Below, piece after piece: positions 16,668 to 25,910 of a stretch of DNA of 64,000 bases. This stretch comes from Streptococcus sp. HF-1907 (lineage in GTDB: Bacteria > Bacillota > Bacilli > Lactobacillales > Streptococcaceae): contig NZ_JADNQT010000004.1 in assembly GCF_015594605.1 (NCBI RefSeq), forward strand, positions 1-64,000, given 5' to 3'. The position numbers and the translations under genes are program-made. The notes under the pieces were generated by a model that made no database searches, had not been told where the DNA came from, and worked only from the letters and a program-made list of their open reading frames with translations. Within the stretch, counting starts at the first letter, position 1; the number at the start of each line of letters is the position of its first letter.

Positions 16668-17392
16668 TCACTGACAATAAATCTCAATAGCTTGTGTTAT
16701 AAACTCTGCTGTTCTCTGACCACCTGCACTGTCAATGTTCTCGGTGAAGCGCTCATCAGCGACATACATTTTCTCCAAGCCTACCAAAATCTCCTTGGTA
16801 CCGGGGTAGAAGTTATCGGTGATGAAGTCTTGCAAGACCTTGACTTGTTCCTGAACCTTGTTGTCTGACGCTGGCCGGTCCTTCATTTTTCCGAAGACCA
16901 CCAGAATTTGGTTCATTTTCTCTTGTTTTTTTGAAAAATCGCTAGCGCTGTGTTTGCTTTCAAATGCTTGATAGGCTGATGTCTGTCCCCAACGTGCCTT
17001 GGCTTCCTCTTGAAATGCATCTAGTTCTGCTTGATCATATGCTGTAAAATCAGTCATTTTTAGTCCTCCTTGCATGTCTTTAGCCTGACTAATGACTGCT
17101 TCCAAGTGTTGTTTTTTCAGTTCTAACCAAGTGATTTGGTCAGTTAGGGCTTGGTTGCGGTCAATAGTTTGGGCTGTCCATGATTTCTTTTATAGTCGTT
17201 TAGTTTTTGGAGAGGAAACTCCAGTTCTCGAAAGAGGAGAATCTCCTGCAATCTAACTGGACTGTCGTCATCATAGTAGCGATAGCCATTTTCCCCTACA
17301 AAAGCAGGTGACAATAGGCCAATCTCATCATAATAGTGGAGCGTGCGCACGCTGATACCAGCAATGGCGCTCATGTCTTTAACTGTCTTCAT
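16668..17392 (-). pseudogene. MerR-family regulator with TipAS domain, two frameshifts
   Basis: Residues 1-70 encode a MerR DNA-binding domain (IAGISVRTLHYYDEIGLL). A second open frame (16668-17105) encodes the TipAS antibiotic-recognition domain (WGQTSAYQAFESKHS to EFITQAIEIY). They are joined by a coiled-coil linker read in three different frames. An extra T near 17192 (GACTATAAAAG) and an extra A near 17164 (AACTATTGAC) each shift by one. Removing both restores LNDIKEIMDSPNFDRNQAL and a protein of about 240 residues. Full-length relatives (TipA/Mta) activate multidrug efflux genes. The locus is either decayed or carries two sequencing errors. Confidence 0.82.
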
Positions 17393-17448
17393 GGTTACCT
17401 CTCTACTAGGAGTATAAGCTATGACGTGGCGGAAGGGTCAAGGGTTTG

Positions 17449-18537
17449 CTACATTTTTATCGGCACTCGTCCCCAAGTCTGCTCTGCTACTCCTTCCCCC
17501 CCCAGCTGATAAACAGCGTCAGCTTGCTGAGTAACTGTATCCCACGGCTCCGCCCCAATTCGTGCGACGATATCCACTGACTTTTTCACAGTTTTGAGGT
17601 GTTCTCTGCCTTTCTGTGTAAAACCAAGGATATGAACCGCCTCTGGCAGTGATTTTTCCACAGCGTTTACTAGAATGTAAGTCAAAATCCGTCGCACGCG
17701 CGCTTTAGTGTAGCGTTTTGTAGCGACTTTATCCACCAGTTCTTCCACTGTTTCCACATGGCGGATGTTGCTTGTGATACGATTGGCGACTTCGTCGTTG
17801 ACTTGGTAAATCTGCGTCAAGTCTGGGTTTGTGAGAATTTGGTATTTGAGCAACTGGAAGTAGTTCTCCCATGACACCTGTGGACTTCCTAAGAGCAGCT
17901 CTGCATTGGGCATGAAGGCATTCACGAAATCCTTGTCAGCTTTGTGCTGGCGGATACTGGTTGCTGAGGCGTAGGCAACATCTTTTTCTTTGGAATGATA
18001 GCCTGCGCCCTGACGCTCTATGGGGGTTAAGCGGATGCCCTTTTGGCTTGCTGCCTTGGTGTAGGCAAGCCCCAAAATATGATTAGGGGTGTCGCCTGTG
18101 AACTGGATGCCTGCAAAATGCTCCCACATGGCCTGGGTCTTCTGTGGATAAGAGCGGTGAGTTGGCTGGTTCTCTAGAAAAGTCGCCATTTCTTGAGCCT
18201 TTTCTATATAGATGTCCCCAATGAGGTTGTAATCAAGGACGGACTCGGTGCCGAAGGTCAGGTTATCCACACCTAGCTTAGCCAAAATATCTATGGCGCC
18301 CTCAGCAAAATAGTCCGCCGACTGGACGGCGACCAGAAAAGGAAGCTCAACCACCAAATCAGCCCCATTTTCCAGCGCCATCTGAGCGCGGATCCACTTG
18401 TCAACGATGGCAGGTTCCCCCCGCTGCATAAAATTGCCTGACATGGCAACGATTTTCACGCCCTTTGCCTGGTCTAGGAGGTACTTGTGCCCGTTGTGGA
18501 AGGGATTGAATTCGGCGATAATTCCTGTGACTGTCAT
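17449..18537 (-). CDS. tmcAL: tRNA(Met) cytidine acetate ligase
   Basis: ATP-dependent enzyme that acetylates C34 of elongator tRNA(Met), 362 residues. The nucleotidyltransferase-like N terminus begins [23 protein letters not shown] with the HNGH motif. The ATG at 18537 is preferred to the upstream start at 18615 because AAGGAG lies six bases before it and the family begins here. Its usual streptococcal neighbour, the SAM methyltransferase, is separated from it here by the DUF6261 unit. Confidence 0.88.
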   Translation of the reverse strand: MTVTGIIAEFNPFHNGHKYLLDQAKGVKIVAMSGNFMQRGEPAIVDKWIRAQMALENGADLVVELPFLVAVQSADYFAEGAIDILAKLGVDNLTFGTESVLDYNLIGDIYIEKAQEMATFLENQPTHRSYPQKTQAMWEHFAGIQFTGDTPNHILGLAYTKAASQKGIRLTPIERQGAGYHSKEKDVAYASATSIRQHKADKDFVNAFMPNAELLLGSPQVSWENYFQLLKYQILTNPDLTQIYQVNDEVANRITSNIRHVETVEELVDKVATKRYTKARVRRILTYILVNAVEKSLPEAVHILGFTQKGREHLKTVKKSVDIVARIGAEPWDTVTQQADAVYQLGGEGVAEQTWGRVPIKM

Positions 18538-18654
18538 TTGAAACTCCTTTTTATTTCTTTTATTATAACATGTCAATTCAAACAAAAAATGCTTCCCGTT
18601 TAAAAAGGGAAACATTTTAGTAAACCTCCAACATCGGTTGGAAGATTGTTTTCG

Positions 18655-18720
18655 TTCTTCTCTATCTGAAAATGAAAACGGTAGGCTCTTAACTGTCTTG
18701 GTTGTGATTGGTCAGGGGGT
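18655..18720 (+). repeat. Left inverted repeat flanking the DUF6261 gene
   Basis: CTGAAAATGAAAACGGTAGG and about 35 further bases align, inverted, with 19588-19651 (minus strand CTGAAAATTAAAACGATAGG), at roughly 75-80 percent identity by eye. Together they bracket the DUF6261 gene. Confidence 0.6.
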
Positions 18721-18768
18721 GACTGGCTCATTAGGTTAAGTTGGGCTAGGCGTCTTTGTCTGAGCTAT

Positions 18769-19521
18769 CTAGCTTTTGCTGTCAAGATTATCAGACTTGA
18801 CTGTCTTTTGCTTGCTAGTAGTTTTTCGGTAACGGCTACGGATAGTATTTAGCTGGTCTCGTAGGTCGGCATACTTGGATTTATCAGGATAGGCGTAAGC
18901 ATTGATAGCTGTGAAATCAGTCAGAAAATCATAGACTTCAATCATGTCAGCTCGCAAGGCTCTGCTATTTGACCTAACCGTACCCTTTTGCTCCTGCAAG
19001 CGAGACTTATAAAGGGCTTCAAACTTAGCTTGGGTCAGTCTGAGCTGTTCAAGGTGAGGCGTCAAATTAAGGGCCTCAAGTGCCGGCTGGTAGGTTTCCT
19101 TATCCAGCTGGGCTAAGAGGTGGTTGATGTTTTCCGTCTCTTTCTCATAAGCGGCAACAGTAACGTTTTTGTAGTTTTTAAAGAGGTCAGCTAAGAGCTT
19201 GTAGGCCTTAGCCATACTCTCCTGCTGGACGCAAGAGAAGGCAGCCACCAGACTCGTCAAAGTCGTCAGCGCATCATCTCTGTTCTTATCCGCTTTTTCC
19301 AAGTCTTTAGCAAACTGGCTGCTACGAGACTTGTGCAAACCTGCTTGAAAGTCGGCAAGGAGAGTTTTAAGAGTTTCATTTTTGGACGCATAGAGAGACT
19401 CTCTTTCCTTTGTCGCAAAGGTGGCAATGGCAGAGCTGCTCTCAATCATCAGTTGGGCAAGACTCGCATTATCAAGTTTCGTCAAATGTAATGGTGCAAT
19501 TTGGTAATCGTGCATTGTCAT
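18769..19521 (-). CDS. DUF6261-like alpha-helical protein of unknown function
   Basis: 250 residues, mostly helical, no signal peptide or membrane span, with a basic tail (RSRYRKTTSKQK). The length and the motifs TLTSLVAAFSCVQQE and DFLTDFTAINAYAYP resemble DUF6261 proteins known from Bacteroidetes and some streptococci. No function is established. The gene is inserted between tmcAL and the methyltransferase, is flanked by an inverted repeat of about 60 bp, and has a 41-bp tandem array upstream. These features suggest it arrived as a unit. The ribosome binding site is weak (AGAAAG three bases before the ATG). Confidence 0.6.
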   Translation of the reverse strand: MTMHDYQIAPLHLTKLDNASLAQLMIESSSAIATFATKERESLYASKNETLKTLLADFQAGLHKSRSSQFAKDLEKADKNRDDALTTLTSLVAAFSCVQQESMAKAYKLLADLFKNYKNVTVAAYEKETENINHLLAQLDKETYQPALEALNLTPHLEQLRLTQAKFEALYKSRLQEQKGTVRSNSRALRADMIEVYDFLTDFTAINAYAYPDKSKYADLRDQLNTIRSRYRKTTSKQKTVKSDNLDSKS

Positions 19522-19587
19522 CTACTTTCTATCTTTAGTCGGGTTTCCATCAAGTGGAAAATGAAAATGAGACCTGTCAACAACAAG

Positions 19588-19651
19588 CCCCAAAACCAAT
19601 CAAGAAGCAGGAAAGTTAAGAACCTATCGTTTTAATTTTCAGAGAGAAGGG
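19588..19651 (-). repeat. Right inverted repeat flanking the DUF6261 gene
   Basis: Inverted counterpart of 18655-18720. It lies about 65 bases upstream of the DUF6261 start and directly borders the tandem array at 19671-19960. Confidence 0.6.
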
Positions 19652-19670
19652 AAGAGGGCTGGTGGCATAA

Positions 19671-19960
19671 GAAGATGAATTAGTTCGGTAGCCGAGGAAA
19701 GAAGCGACGTGCGGAAATGGGGTGCCTAGCTCTTAAGGAGAGTGGCGGCGCTCGGAAATGAGATGCCTAGCTCTTGGGGTAGTTGGCGGTGCGCAGAAAT
19801 ATGTTGCCTAGCGCTCAGGGAAGTTGACGGCGCGCGGAAATATGTTCCCTAGCCACTCAGGAAGAGTAAGGGCGCGCGGAAATTTACTCCACAGCAGTTA
19901 GGAAAGATCAAATTCGGTTGGAAATTAGTTTTCTATACTTCAAGGAAACCCATTATCTAG
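19671..19960. repeat. Degenerate tandem array, 41-42 bp period
   Basis: The core CGGAAAT (or CAGAAAT, TGGAAAT) recurs at 19712, 19753, 19794, 19835, 19877 and 19919, intervals 41, 41, 41, 42, 42. Units two and three also share TGCCTAGC and a GGCGG start. Units decay toward the right. GC content is higher than in the flanks. Confidence 0.8.
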
Positions 19961-20029
19961 CAGTTAATATTTTCTTTAGTAGTTTTCTTAGATAAAAAAA
20001 CATTTTTAGAACTCATTACGAATAATAAA

Positions 20030-20400
20030 TTGTAGACCTGTTACGACGTGACGTAGTTCTACGAAGCAAAGCGAGTTAGAAATACGCATGCTACAGATAC
20101 TTAAAATGGCAAGATGGCAATCTTAGCCATTTTTTAGTATCCACTACGTGGTTCCGAAGTTTCTGTATGGCTTTCAAAGTCTGGGGGACTTTGAAAGGTG
20201 GGAAATAGGGAGAGCTTCGCTCTCCTCCTTCGTTTGCTTATGGAAATAAGTATTAAATCTAACAGAAAGGCTAGGCATTTACGCCAACTTCTATGGAAGA
20301 TTGGCTATGCCTCGCACCAGTCTCAGTTGGCGAAAAATATCGTTTCGCCAACTGTGCCATCGGAGGAGCATTTTGTTAGCTGATGTCGTAATGGTTATCA
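20030..20400. repeat. Hairpin-rich spacer
   Basis: Four strong stems occur in 370 bases: AAAATGGC/GCCATTTTTT (20105-20140), CTTTCAAAGTC-TGGGG-GACTTTGAAAG (about 20172-20198), GGAGAGC-TTC-GCTCTCC (about 20209-20227) and AGTTGGCGAAA/TTTCGCCAACT (about 20325-20352). No gene is evident in 19522-20654 apart from these repeats and the terminator at 20469. Confidence 0.55.
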
Positions 20401-20468
20401 TAGCTTTCGCCAGTTTATTACTAGACTTGCTTAGCTTAATAATCGTTATCATCTTAGCAATCGTGGAC

Positions 20469-20517
20469 AAAAAATAACCGTCAGCAAACTTTAATACAGT
20501 TCTGACGGTTATTTTTT
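20469..20517. terminator. Bidirectional terminator downstream of the methyltransferase gene
   Basis: AAAAAATAACCGTCAG pairs perfectly with CTGACGGTTATTTTTT over a 17-base loop. It lies about 140 bases beyond the methyltransferase stop. Confidence 0.8.
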
Positions 20518-20654
20518 AACCAACTAACTATGAATCACTGTTAAGCAGTTCTACAGAAGGTGTTGAGTTGGCGCTCAACACCTTTTTAATTAGTCTATCA
20601 AATTCCTGTCTATCTGTCAAAATAGACTTTTTACTGTCAACAACTAAAGCAGAC

Positions 20655-21395
20655 TTATTTCTGCGCCACAAAGAACCAACGCGCAGACGTTTCAGTTGGC
20701 TCTTTGTCTTCAAAATCTGCATAGAGTTTGAAAGACTTAAACCCCGCTTGCTCTAAGAGAATATCATAAGTTAAGACCTCGTAAGTGCGTTCTTCATGAA
20801 TTTCATCATGGCGCGTAAAGCTGCCATCCGCCTCTTGCACAAAAAAGGTCAGCTCATGCACGATAGAATGCGGAACCTCATCTTCATAAGTATCCCAAAG
20901 CATGGCAAACTCTTCAGCATTTTCATGGTAAGAATAGCCAGGGAAGACCTGGTCAGTCTGGTAGGTTGAGTGAACGTCAAAGATGAAGACGCCGTCGTCA
21001 TTGAGGGCGTCATAGACCTGCTTGAAGACGTCGCCAACCTCAACCTCGTCCTGCATATAGCAGATTGAGTCCGAGTAGCAGGTCACAAAGTCGTACTTGC
21101 CAGCCTGCGACAAGTCCAACATATTGCCTTGGAGGAAGTCAATTTTCTTCTTGGCAGAAGCTGCGCGTTTCTCAGCAATCCTGAGCATATCAGCGCTCAA
21201 GTCAAGTCCAGTCACCTCAAAGCCAGCTTGCGCAAAGCGAATGGACTGAATCCCAGTCCCGCAAGCCAGCTCCAAAAGTTTCTTTTTATCCTTTGACTTT
21301 GGCAAATGTCGGAGCGAAAAGTCCGTCCACTTGTCATACAAAGAATCGTCCATCACCGCATCATAAACCGATGCGAAAGTTTCATAAGTTGCCAT
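20655..21395 (-). CDS. Class I SAM-dependent methyltransferase
   Basis: 246 residues. The SAM-binding motif I is LLELACGTGIQSIRFA, followed by the acidic VTGLDLSADML of motif II and DFVTCYSDSICYM. It belongs to the YqeM-like group found at the end of the yqeG cluster in streptococci, and the substrate is unknown. It starts two bases after the HIT gene stop, so it is cotranscribed. Confidence 0.85.
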   Translation of the reverse strand: MATYETFASVYDAVMDDSLYDKWTDFSLRHLPKSKDKKKLLELACGTGIQSIRFAQAGFEVTGLDLSADMLRIAEKRAASAKKKIDFLQGNMLDLSQAGKYDFVTCYSDSICYMQDEVEVGDVFKQVYDALNDDGVFIFDVHSTYQTDQVFPGYSYHENAEEFAMLWDTYEDEVPHSIVHELTFFVQEADGSFTRHDEIHEERTYEVLTYDILLEQAGFKSFKLYADFEDKEPTETSARWFFVAQK

Positions 21396-21397
21396 GG

Positions 21398-21859
21398 TTA
21401 TACTCCAATTTTTTCTAATGCGTTCAGAAGGTCCTGCTTCATTAAAGCCAAGTCATTTGCTGTCGGTTTCTTATCCTCATCATACATAAGTTCCATAGGA
21501 TACCACCAGACTGGTCCTTTTCCCTCATGACCATATTCTCCTAAGTCACCTGATCGTCTCGGAAATAGATGCCAATGAACATGCGCATCCCCATTTCCAA
21601 GCAACTCACAATTCATCTTATCCGCACCAAAAGCAACTTTAACAGCCTCAGCAACATCTGCCATATCAGATAAAAATAGATTACGCTCTTCTCTATCAAG
21701 TTGGTCTAGCTCGGTAATATGATTTTTCCCTAAGAAAAGTGTGTAGCCCCTAAAATGTTGGTGGTCTCCTAAGACAACATAACCTGTCCGTAACTCTTTG
21801 ACAAAATAAGGATTTTGATTTTTTGCTATCATCTCAATCCGAGAACAAATTAAACACAT
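21398..21859 (-). CDS. HIT family hydrolase
   Basis: Histidine-triad nucleotide hydrolase/transferase, 153 residues. The catalytic triad is in NGDAHVHWHLFPRR (His-x-His-x-His). N-terminal cysteines (MCLICSRIEM) could help bind metal. Members act on AMP-linked compounds such as diadenosine polyphosphates. Its place beside yqeK, a diadenosine tetraphosphatase, is suggestive. It is not always present in this cluster in other streptococci. Confidence 0.85.
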   Translation of the reverse strand: MCLICSRIEMIAKNQNPYFVKELRTGYVVLGDHQHFRGYTLFLGKNHITELDQLDREERNLFLSDMADVAEAVKVAFGADKMNCELLGNGDAHVHWHLFPRRSGDLGEYGHEGKGPVWWYPMELMYDEDKKPTANDLALMKQDLLNALEKIGV

Positions 21860-21912
21860 AAAACTCCCCTTCTTTCACGAAAACCTTGTCATTTGACAAG
21901 GTTCTTTTTGCT

Positions 21913-22266
21913 CTATTTCAAAAAATCCTCAACATCAAGCATTGGTGCTTCATGCCAAAGTTTTTCAAGGTTGTAGTGCTCGCGCTCGTCTTCTGAGAAG
22001 ATGTGAACGATGATGCTGTTTAGGTCAAGGAGAACCCAACCCGCTCTGCTGTCGCCCTCTGGTTGGGCAACGTAAGCGTCAGCTTCCTTGACTTTCTCAC
22101 GAATATTCTCCGCAAGAGCATCAAGCTGACGACTATTTGACGCGCTCATAATCACAAAGTAATCTGCAAGGCTAGTCACCGGTTGCAAATCCAAAATTAC
22201 CATATCCTCAGCACGCTTCTCATCAGCGGCCTTAACAACCAATTGCAAAAGTTCTTTTTCAGTCAT
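21913..22266 (-). CDS. rsfS: Ribosome silencing factor
   Basis: Iojap/RsfS family, 117 residues, binds ribosomal protein L14 and blocks subunit joining during starvation. Conserved stretches are [32 protein letters not shown] and [15 protein letters not shown]. The ATG at 22266 is chosen because AGGA lies five bases upstream, and it starts one base after the yqeK stop. Confidence 0.93.
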   Translation of the reverse strand: MTEKELLQLVVKAADEKRAEDMVILDLQPVTSLADYFVIMSASNSRQLDALAENIREKVKEADAYVAQPEGDSRAGWVLLDLNSIIVHIFSEDEREHYNLEKLWHEAPMLDVEDFLK

Positions 22267-22267
22267 A

Positions 22268-22861
22268 TTAATCCTCATGTAAGCAATGCACGTAGGCATT
22301 GTAAGTTTCTATTGTTTTAGGGTAAATGGGCTGCGCTTTGCTAGCTAGAAAAGCCACTGTGTGGGCAGTTTCGTAAGCCACAGCCTTATCGAGACTAGCT
22401 TGCGCTATCACACGCGCCTCATCAACCCCAGGGAAGTTTCGGTTATGTTCAATGTAATCCGCCACATAAACAATCTTTTCAAGAGTGGTCATGTCAACAG
22501 CTCCAATGGTATGGCGCTCAATAGATCTTAAGATTTCAGGATCTGAAATCCCCAAGTCCTCTTGAATCTTGTAAATGCCAACCACACCATGCCAGATATT
22601 ATTGTTCCAGTTTTTCAGGTCTGGGTCTAAGTCATACTTGTCAATGAGAGCCAGAAAATCAGCGTCAGCCACTTCTTTAGCGTAATCATGCAGCAGACCT
22701 GCAAGTCCTGCCTTTTCCACATCATAGTTGTGAAGCTCAGCCAATTCCTGTGCAGCCCTTTCCACACCTAGGACATGGCGGAAACGCTTGTCAGACATGA
22801 CGCTCTGCACTTTTTCCAAAAGCACCTCACGGCTCATGCCAGTGTAAGATTCATAGGTCAT
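22268..22861 (-). CDS. yqeK: HD-domain bis(5'-nucleosyl)-tetraphosphatase, symmetrical
   Basis: YqeK family hydrolase of Ap4A, 197 residues. The HD metal site is GLLHDYAKE with an upstream [11 protein letters not shown] histidine and later [11 protein letters not shown] and [10 protein letters not shown]. It overlaps nadD by four bases. Linking NAD synthesis and dinucleotide removal in one transcript is common in Firmicutes. Confidence 0.9.
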   Translation of the reverse strand: MTYESYTGMSREVLLEKVQSVMSDKRFRHVLGVERAAQELAELHNYDVEKAGLAGLLHDYAKEVADADFLALIDKYDLDPDLKNWNNNIWHGVVGIYKIQEDLGISDPEILRSIERHTIGAVDMTTLEKIVYVADYIEHNRNFPGVDEARVIAQASLDKAVAYETAHTVAFLASKAQPIYPKTIETYNAYVHCLHED

Positions 22862-23490
22862 TTGTAGAGTCCTTCTTCCTTGATGTAGTCTAGCACCGTT
22901 TTAGGGAGGAGATAGTTGGGGTCGCGACCATCTTTGATAAAGCTGCGCACCATGCTAGACGAGATATCCATGAGAGGAACGTCCACCCAGATGACAGGGT
23001 AAGAGGTGCCCGCCTTGTACTTGGGACGTTGAACACCCACAAACTGCACCATCTGAATGAGCTCGTCAATGCGGTGCCATTTAGGAAGATAGTCCACCAT
23101 GTCAGCGCCAATGATGAAATAATAATCTACATCAGGATTCCTCTCCGTCAAAAGCTTCATGGTATCGTAGGTGTAGCTGATACCCTTGCGATCAAGCTCA
23201 ATGGTTTCAATGCCAAGCCCAGCAACATCGTCAATAGCAAGCTCCAACATCTTGAGGCGGTGCTTTTCATCGATGGTTTCTTTTTTATCCACATGTGGCG
23301 GTGTAAACTCAGGCATGAGCAAGACCTCATCAAGGGATAATTGCTGGCGCACTTGGTCAGCTACAACCAAGTGAGCATTGTGAACAGGGTTAAAGTTTCC
23401 TCCCAAAATACCGACTTGCTTGCGGTTGCGGTCACGTTTTTTCTCTTCTAATTCAACTTTTGTAAATGGTGTAAGCAGTTCGAGTGCCAT
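22858..23490 (-). CDS. nadD: Nicotinate-nucleotide adenylyltransferase
   Basis: Adenylates nicotinate mononucleotide in NAD synthesis, 210 residues. The nucleotidyltransferase motifs are [15 protein letters not shown] near the N terminus and [13 protein letters not shown] near the C terminus. AGGACC precedes the ATG. It is followed by yqeK and preceded by a structured repeat and yhbY. Confidence 0.94.
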   Translation of the reverse strand: MALELLTPFTKVELEEKKRDRNRKQVGILGGNFNPVHNAHLVVADQVRQQLSLDEVLLMPEFTPPHVDKKETIDEKHRLKMLELAIDDVAGLGIETIELDRKGISYTYDTMKLLTERNPDVDYYFIIGADMVDYLPKWHRIDELIQMVQFVGVQRPKYKAGTSYPVIWVDVPLMDISSSMVRSFIKDGRDPNYLLPKTVLDYIKEEGLYK

Positions 23491-23524
23491 AGGTCCTCCA
23501 TGAACAAATTATTCTTATTTTGTA

Positions 23525-23670
23525 TTTCCTTTTCTTAGGTGGTGGCGGACGCAAGCGACCTCCTTCGAAGTCTCCAAAGTTCCGTTCATAGTAACAACTT
23601 CGTTGTTACTATGAAATTTACCACAGCGAAAAGAAAGTTGTTTGGGCTCACTGCGTTCGCGATGGCTGGC
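23525..23670. repeat. Structured repeat module between yhbY and nadD
   Basis: Carries GGACGCAAGCGACCTC (23547-23562), a perfect 14-bp hairpin with a three-base loop (23585-23615) and GCTCACTGCGTTCGC (23646-23660). Outer arms CTTTTCTTAGGTGGTGG and CCACAGCGAAAAGAAAG can pair. The same architecture recurs at 24042-24207 with different hairpins inside. Confidence 0.7.
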
Positions 23671-23700
23671 GCTGTGTGCTTGTTTTAGCTACTCTCGCTA

Positions 23701-24018
23701 TTAGTTTGTTTTGATAGCTTTGACTTTTACTGAGAGTTTGCGGTTTTCTTTGCGGTTTGACTCCTTGTAGAGAATTAGGATGCGGCCGATTTTTAGGACG
23801 GTGTCACAGCCGATTTCGTCTTCTAGGATTTCAGCGACTTCGTGGATATCTTCGTCTGTGTTTTGAAGCAAAGTAACTTTGATCAATTCACGGGCATCAA
23901 GAGCGTTACGGACGCTGGTTTTAATTTGGTCGTTAAGACCATTTTTTCCGATTTGTATGATGGGTTTCATTGTGTGTGCCTCTGATTTTAAGAAGGCACG
24001 TTGTTTTGATGTTAACAT
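23701..24018 (-). CDS. yhbY: YhbY family RNA-binding protein
   Basis: CRM-domain protein of 105 residues that binds the large ribosomal subunit precursor. Typical features are the start LTSKQRAFLKSEAH, the GxxG loop IGKNGLNDQI and IGRILILYK. AAAGGA lies upstream of the ATG. Its neighbours yqeH and rsfS are also ribosome factors. Confidence 0.93.
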   Translation of the reverse strand: MLTSKQRAFLKSEAHTMKPIIQIGKNGLNDQIKTSVRNALDARELIKVTLLQNTDEDIHEVAEILEDEIGCDTVLKIGRILILYKESNRKENRKLSVKVKAIKTN

Positions 24019-24041
24019 AAATTTCCTTTTTCTGTTTTGTC

Positions 24042-24207
24042 ATACTCCTCTTAGGTAGTGTGGACGCAAGCGACCTCATGCGGAGTTCCATTGCTAAACC
24101 TTGAACCTAAGTCTCAAGGTTTCCGTTGACCTTAATCAAAAATGCTTAAGGTCAATGCCACTACGGCGAAGAGTATTTGGTGTGTGCTCACTGCGTTCGC
24201 AATGGCA
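24042..24207. repeat. Structured repeat module between yqeH and yhbY
   Basis: Shares GGACGCAAGCGACCTC (24062-24077) and GCTCACTGCGTTCGC (24186-24200) with the module at 23.5 kb. Inner hairpins are AAACCTTGA/TCAAGGTTT and TTGACCTTAA/TTAAGGTCAA. The outer arms (ACTCCTCTTAGGTAGTG with CACTACGGCGAAGAGTAT) pair even though their bases differ from the other copy. Confidence 0.7.
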
Positions 24208-24217
24208 GAGCTGTTTA

Positions 24218-25336
24218 TTAAATCAAGGCTTTGCGTAAAACCACTGCTACGCCTTCTGGTGCCCAGGCGGCAACGACCACTGGTTGGTCGGCGCTGGCTT
24301 TGACACGAATCCATCCTAGACCTGAATAGACGATGTCCATTTTGTCTTTGATGGTAAATTCGTGGCGGACTAGTTTAGGGAAGTCTTTGACTTCTTTATC
24401 AGTTGGCGGTGTTAATAGGCTTCCAACGTGCTTTTCATAAAAAGCACCAGCTCCCTCAAGCTTGGTACGGTGGAGGTTCAAGTTATTGTCAAAATAAGCT
24501 GTGAAGCCCTGCTTTTGTCCTGAAACAAAATCGAAGCGAGCCAGACCAGCTAAGAAAAGGGTTTGCTCTGGGTTGAGCTGGTAGGTTTTTGGCTTGATTT
24601 CCTTTTTAGGACTGATGTACTTGAGGTTCTTATCCGTCAAATAATGAGCCATCTGGTGGCGGTGGATAATCCCTGGCGTGTCAAAGATGTAAGAACCGTC
24701 GTCAAGCGGAATCTCAATCTTGTCAAGGGTTGTTCCTGGAAAACGCGAAGTCGTGATGACATCTCTGTTACCAGTAATTTCACGGATGATAGCGTTGATA
24801 AGGGTTGATTTTCCAACGTTGGTCACACCAACCACATAGACATCGCGACCCCTGCGCAATTTCTCGATGGTGTCAATCAATTCCTTGATGGCATGATGGT
24901 TTTGAGCGCTAGTCAAAATCACATCCACAGGACGAAGTCCCTCTTCGTGAGCGCGCTCGGTCAACCACTGAGTCACCTTACCGTCCTTGACAGACTTAGG
25001 CAAAATATCCTTCTTGTTCCCCACAAGAAGGACGTCATTTCCTGAAACAAAACGGCTAAGCCCTGGAATAACTGAACCGTTAAAGTCAAAAATATCCACA
25101 ACGTTAACCACAAGAGCATCGCTGTCGCCCACTTCGTGAAGGAGTTTCAAGAACTCATCATCGGTGATGTGAACGTCTGTGATCTCATTATAGTGACGTA
25201 GTCTGAAACAGCGCTGACAGTATAATTCACCGGTTTCTAGCCCCTTTTCAAGAGCAGACTGGGGCGTGTAACCCGCTACTTCCTTGTTTTCTGTTTGAAT
25301 TTTGGCACCACAGCCAATACAAAATAATTCTTCCAT
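24218..25336 (-). CDS. yqeH: Ribosome biogenesis GTPase YqeH
   Basis: Circularly permuted GTPase needed for 30S subunit maturation, 372 residues. An N-terminal zinc finger (CIGC and CQRC) precedes the G domain with motifs in permuted order: NKKD (G4), GVTNVGKST (G1) and DTPGI (G3). The ATG at 25336 is chosen over the upstream 25390 start because AAGGA precedes it and the family begins MEELFCIGC. It overlaps the yqeG stop by one base. Confidence 0.95.
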   Translation of the reverse strand: MEELFCIGCGAKIQTENKEVAGYTPQSALEKGLETGELYCQRCFRLRHYNEITDVHITDDEFLKLLHEVGDSDALVVNVVDIFDFNGSVIPGLSRFVSGNDVLLVGNKKDILPKSVKDGKVTQWLTERAHEEGLRPVDVILTSAQNHHAIKELIDTIEKLRRGRDVYVVGVTNVGKSTLINAIIREITGNRDVITTSRFPGTTLDKIEIPLDDGSYIFDTPGIIHRHQMAHYLTDKNLKYISPKKEIKPKTYQLNPEQTLFLAGLARFDFVSGQKQGFTAYFDNNLNLHRTKLEGAGAFYEKHVGSLLTPPTDKEVKDFPKLVRHEFTIKDKMDIVYSGLGWIRVKASADQPVVVAAWAPEGVAVVLRKALI

Positions 25337-25863
25337 TAAATTCCTTTTTGATACTTGATTTTTCCGTATTTTTCTTCGATTTTTTTCCAAACGCGACGTT
25401 CACGCCAGCGATTAATTTTCGTATTCCAAGCATCCGATTTGACCAGTGGTTTAACGAGCACCGACTTAATGTCAGCGCGATGAGCTGCACGAATATCAGT
25501 CATGAGCTGGTCACCGACCATAATGACTTCATCGCGGTCAAAGCCGTAGCGCTCAATAGCCATGTTGATGCCTCGTGTAAAAGGCTTCATGGCGCGACTG
25601 ACAAAGTCCACACCAAAGAGATCTACCGCACGTTCCACACGCGAATGCTTGTTGTTAGACACCACCACAACCGAAATATCAGCCGTCGTCATGGCATCCA
25701 ACCAAGCCCGCACCTCAGGCGTTCCATCAGGATTATTCCAGGCGATAAGCGTATTATCCAAATCCACCAAAACCGCACGAATCCCGTGACGCAACAAATC
25801 TTCCGCTTTTAAATCATAAACTGCCTCAACCACGAAGGTCGGCCTATAATCATCTATACTCAA
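25336..25863 (-). CDS. yqeG: YqeG family HAD IIIA-type phosphatase
   Basis: Haloacid dehalogenase-fold phosphatase, 175 residues, with the nucleophile motif VDLDNTLIAWN, the threonine/serine motif VVVSNN and VMVGDQLMTDI. The best start is a TTG at 25863: GGAG is six bases upstream and the product then begins MSIDDYRPTF as in relatives. The open frame also allows a TTG at 25875. It is the first gene of the yqeG-yqeH transcript. The substrate is unknown. Confidence 0.88.
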   Translation of the reverse strand: MSIDDYRPTFVVEAVYDLKAEDLLRHGIRAVLVDLDNTLIAWNNPDGTPEVRAWLDAMTTADISVVVVSNNKHSRVERAVDLFGVDFVSRAMKPFTRGINMAIERYGFDRDEVIMVGDQLMTDIRAAHRADIKSVLVKPLVKSDAWNTKINRWRERRVWKKIEEKYGKIKYQKGI

Positions 25864-25910
25864 TGTTATCTCCAAAAATATATTTTACTATTTATTTTAC
25901 CATATTTTCT

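Noticed and set aside
20528-20722. 64-codon minus-strand frame at the end of the methyltransferase gene
   Set aside because: Most of its first half is the methyltransferase read in another frame, and it has no ribosome binding site.
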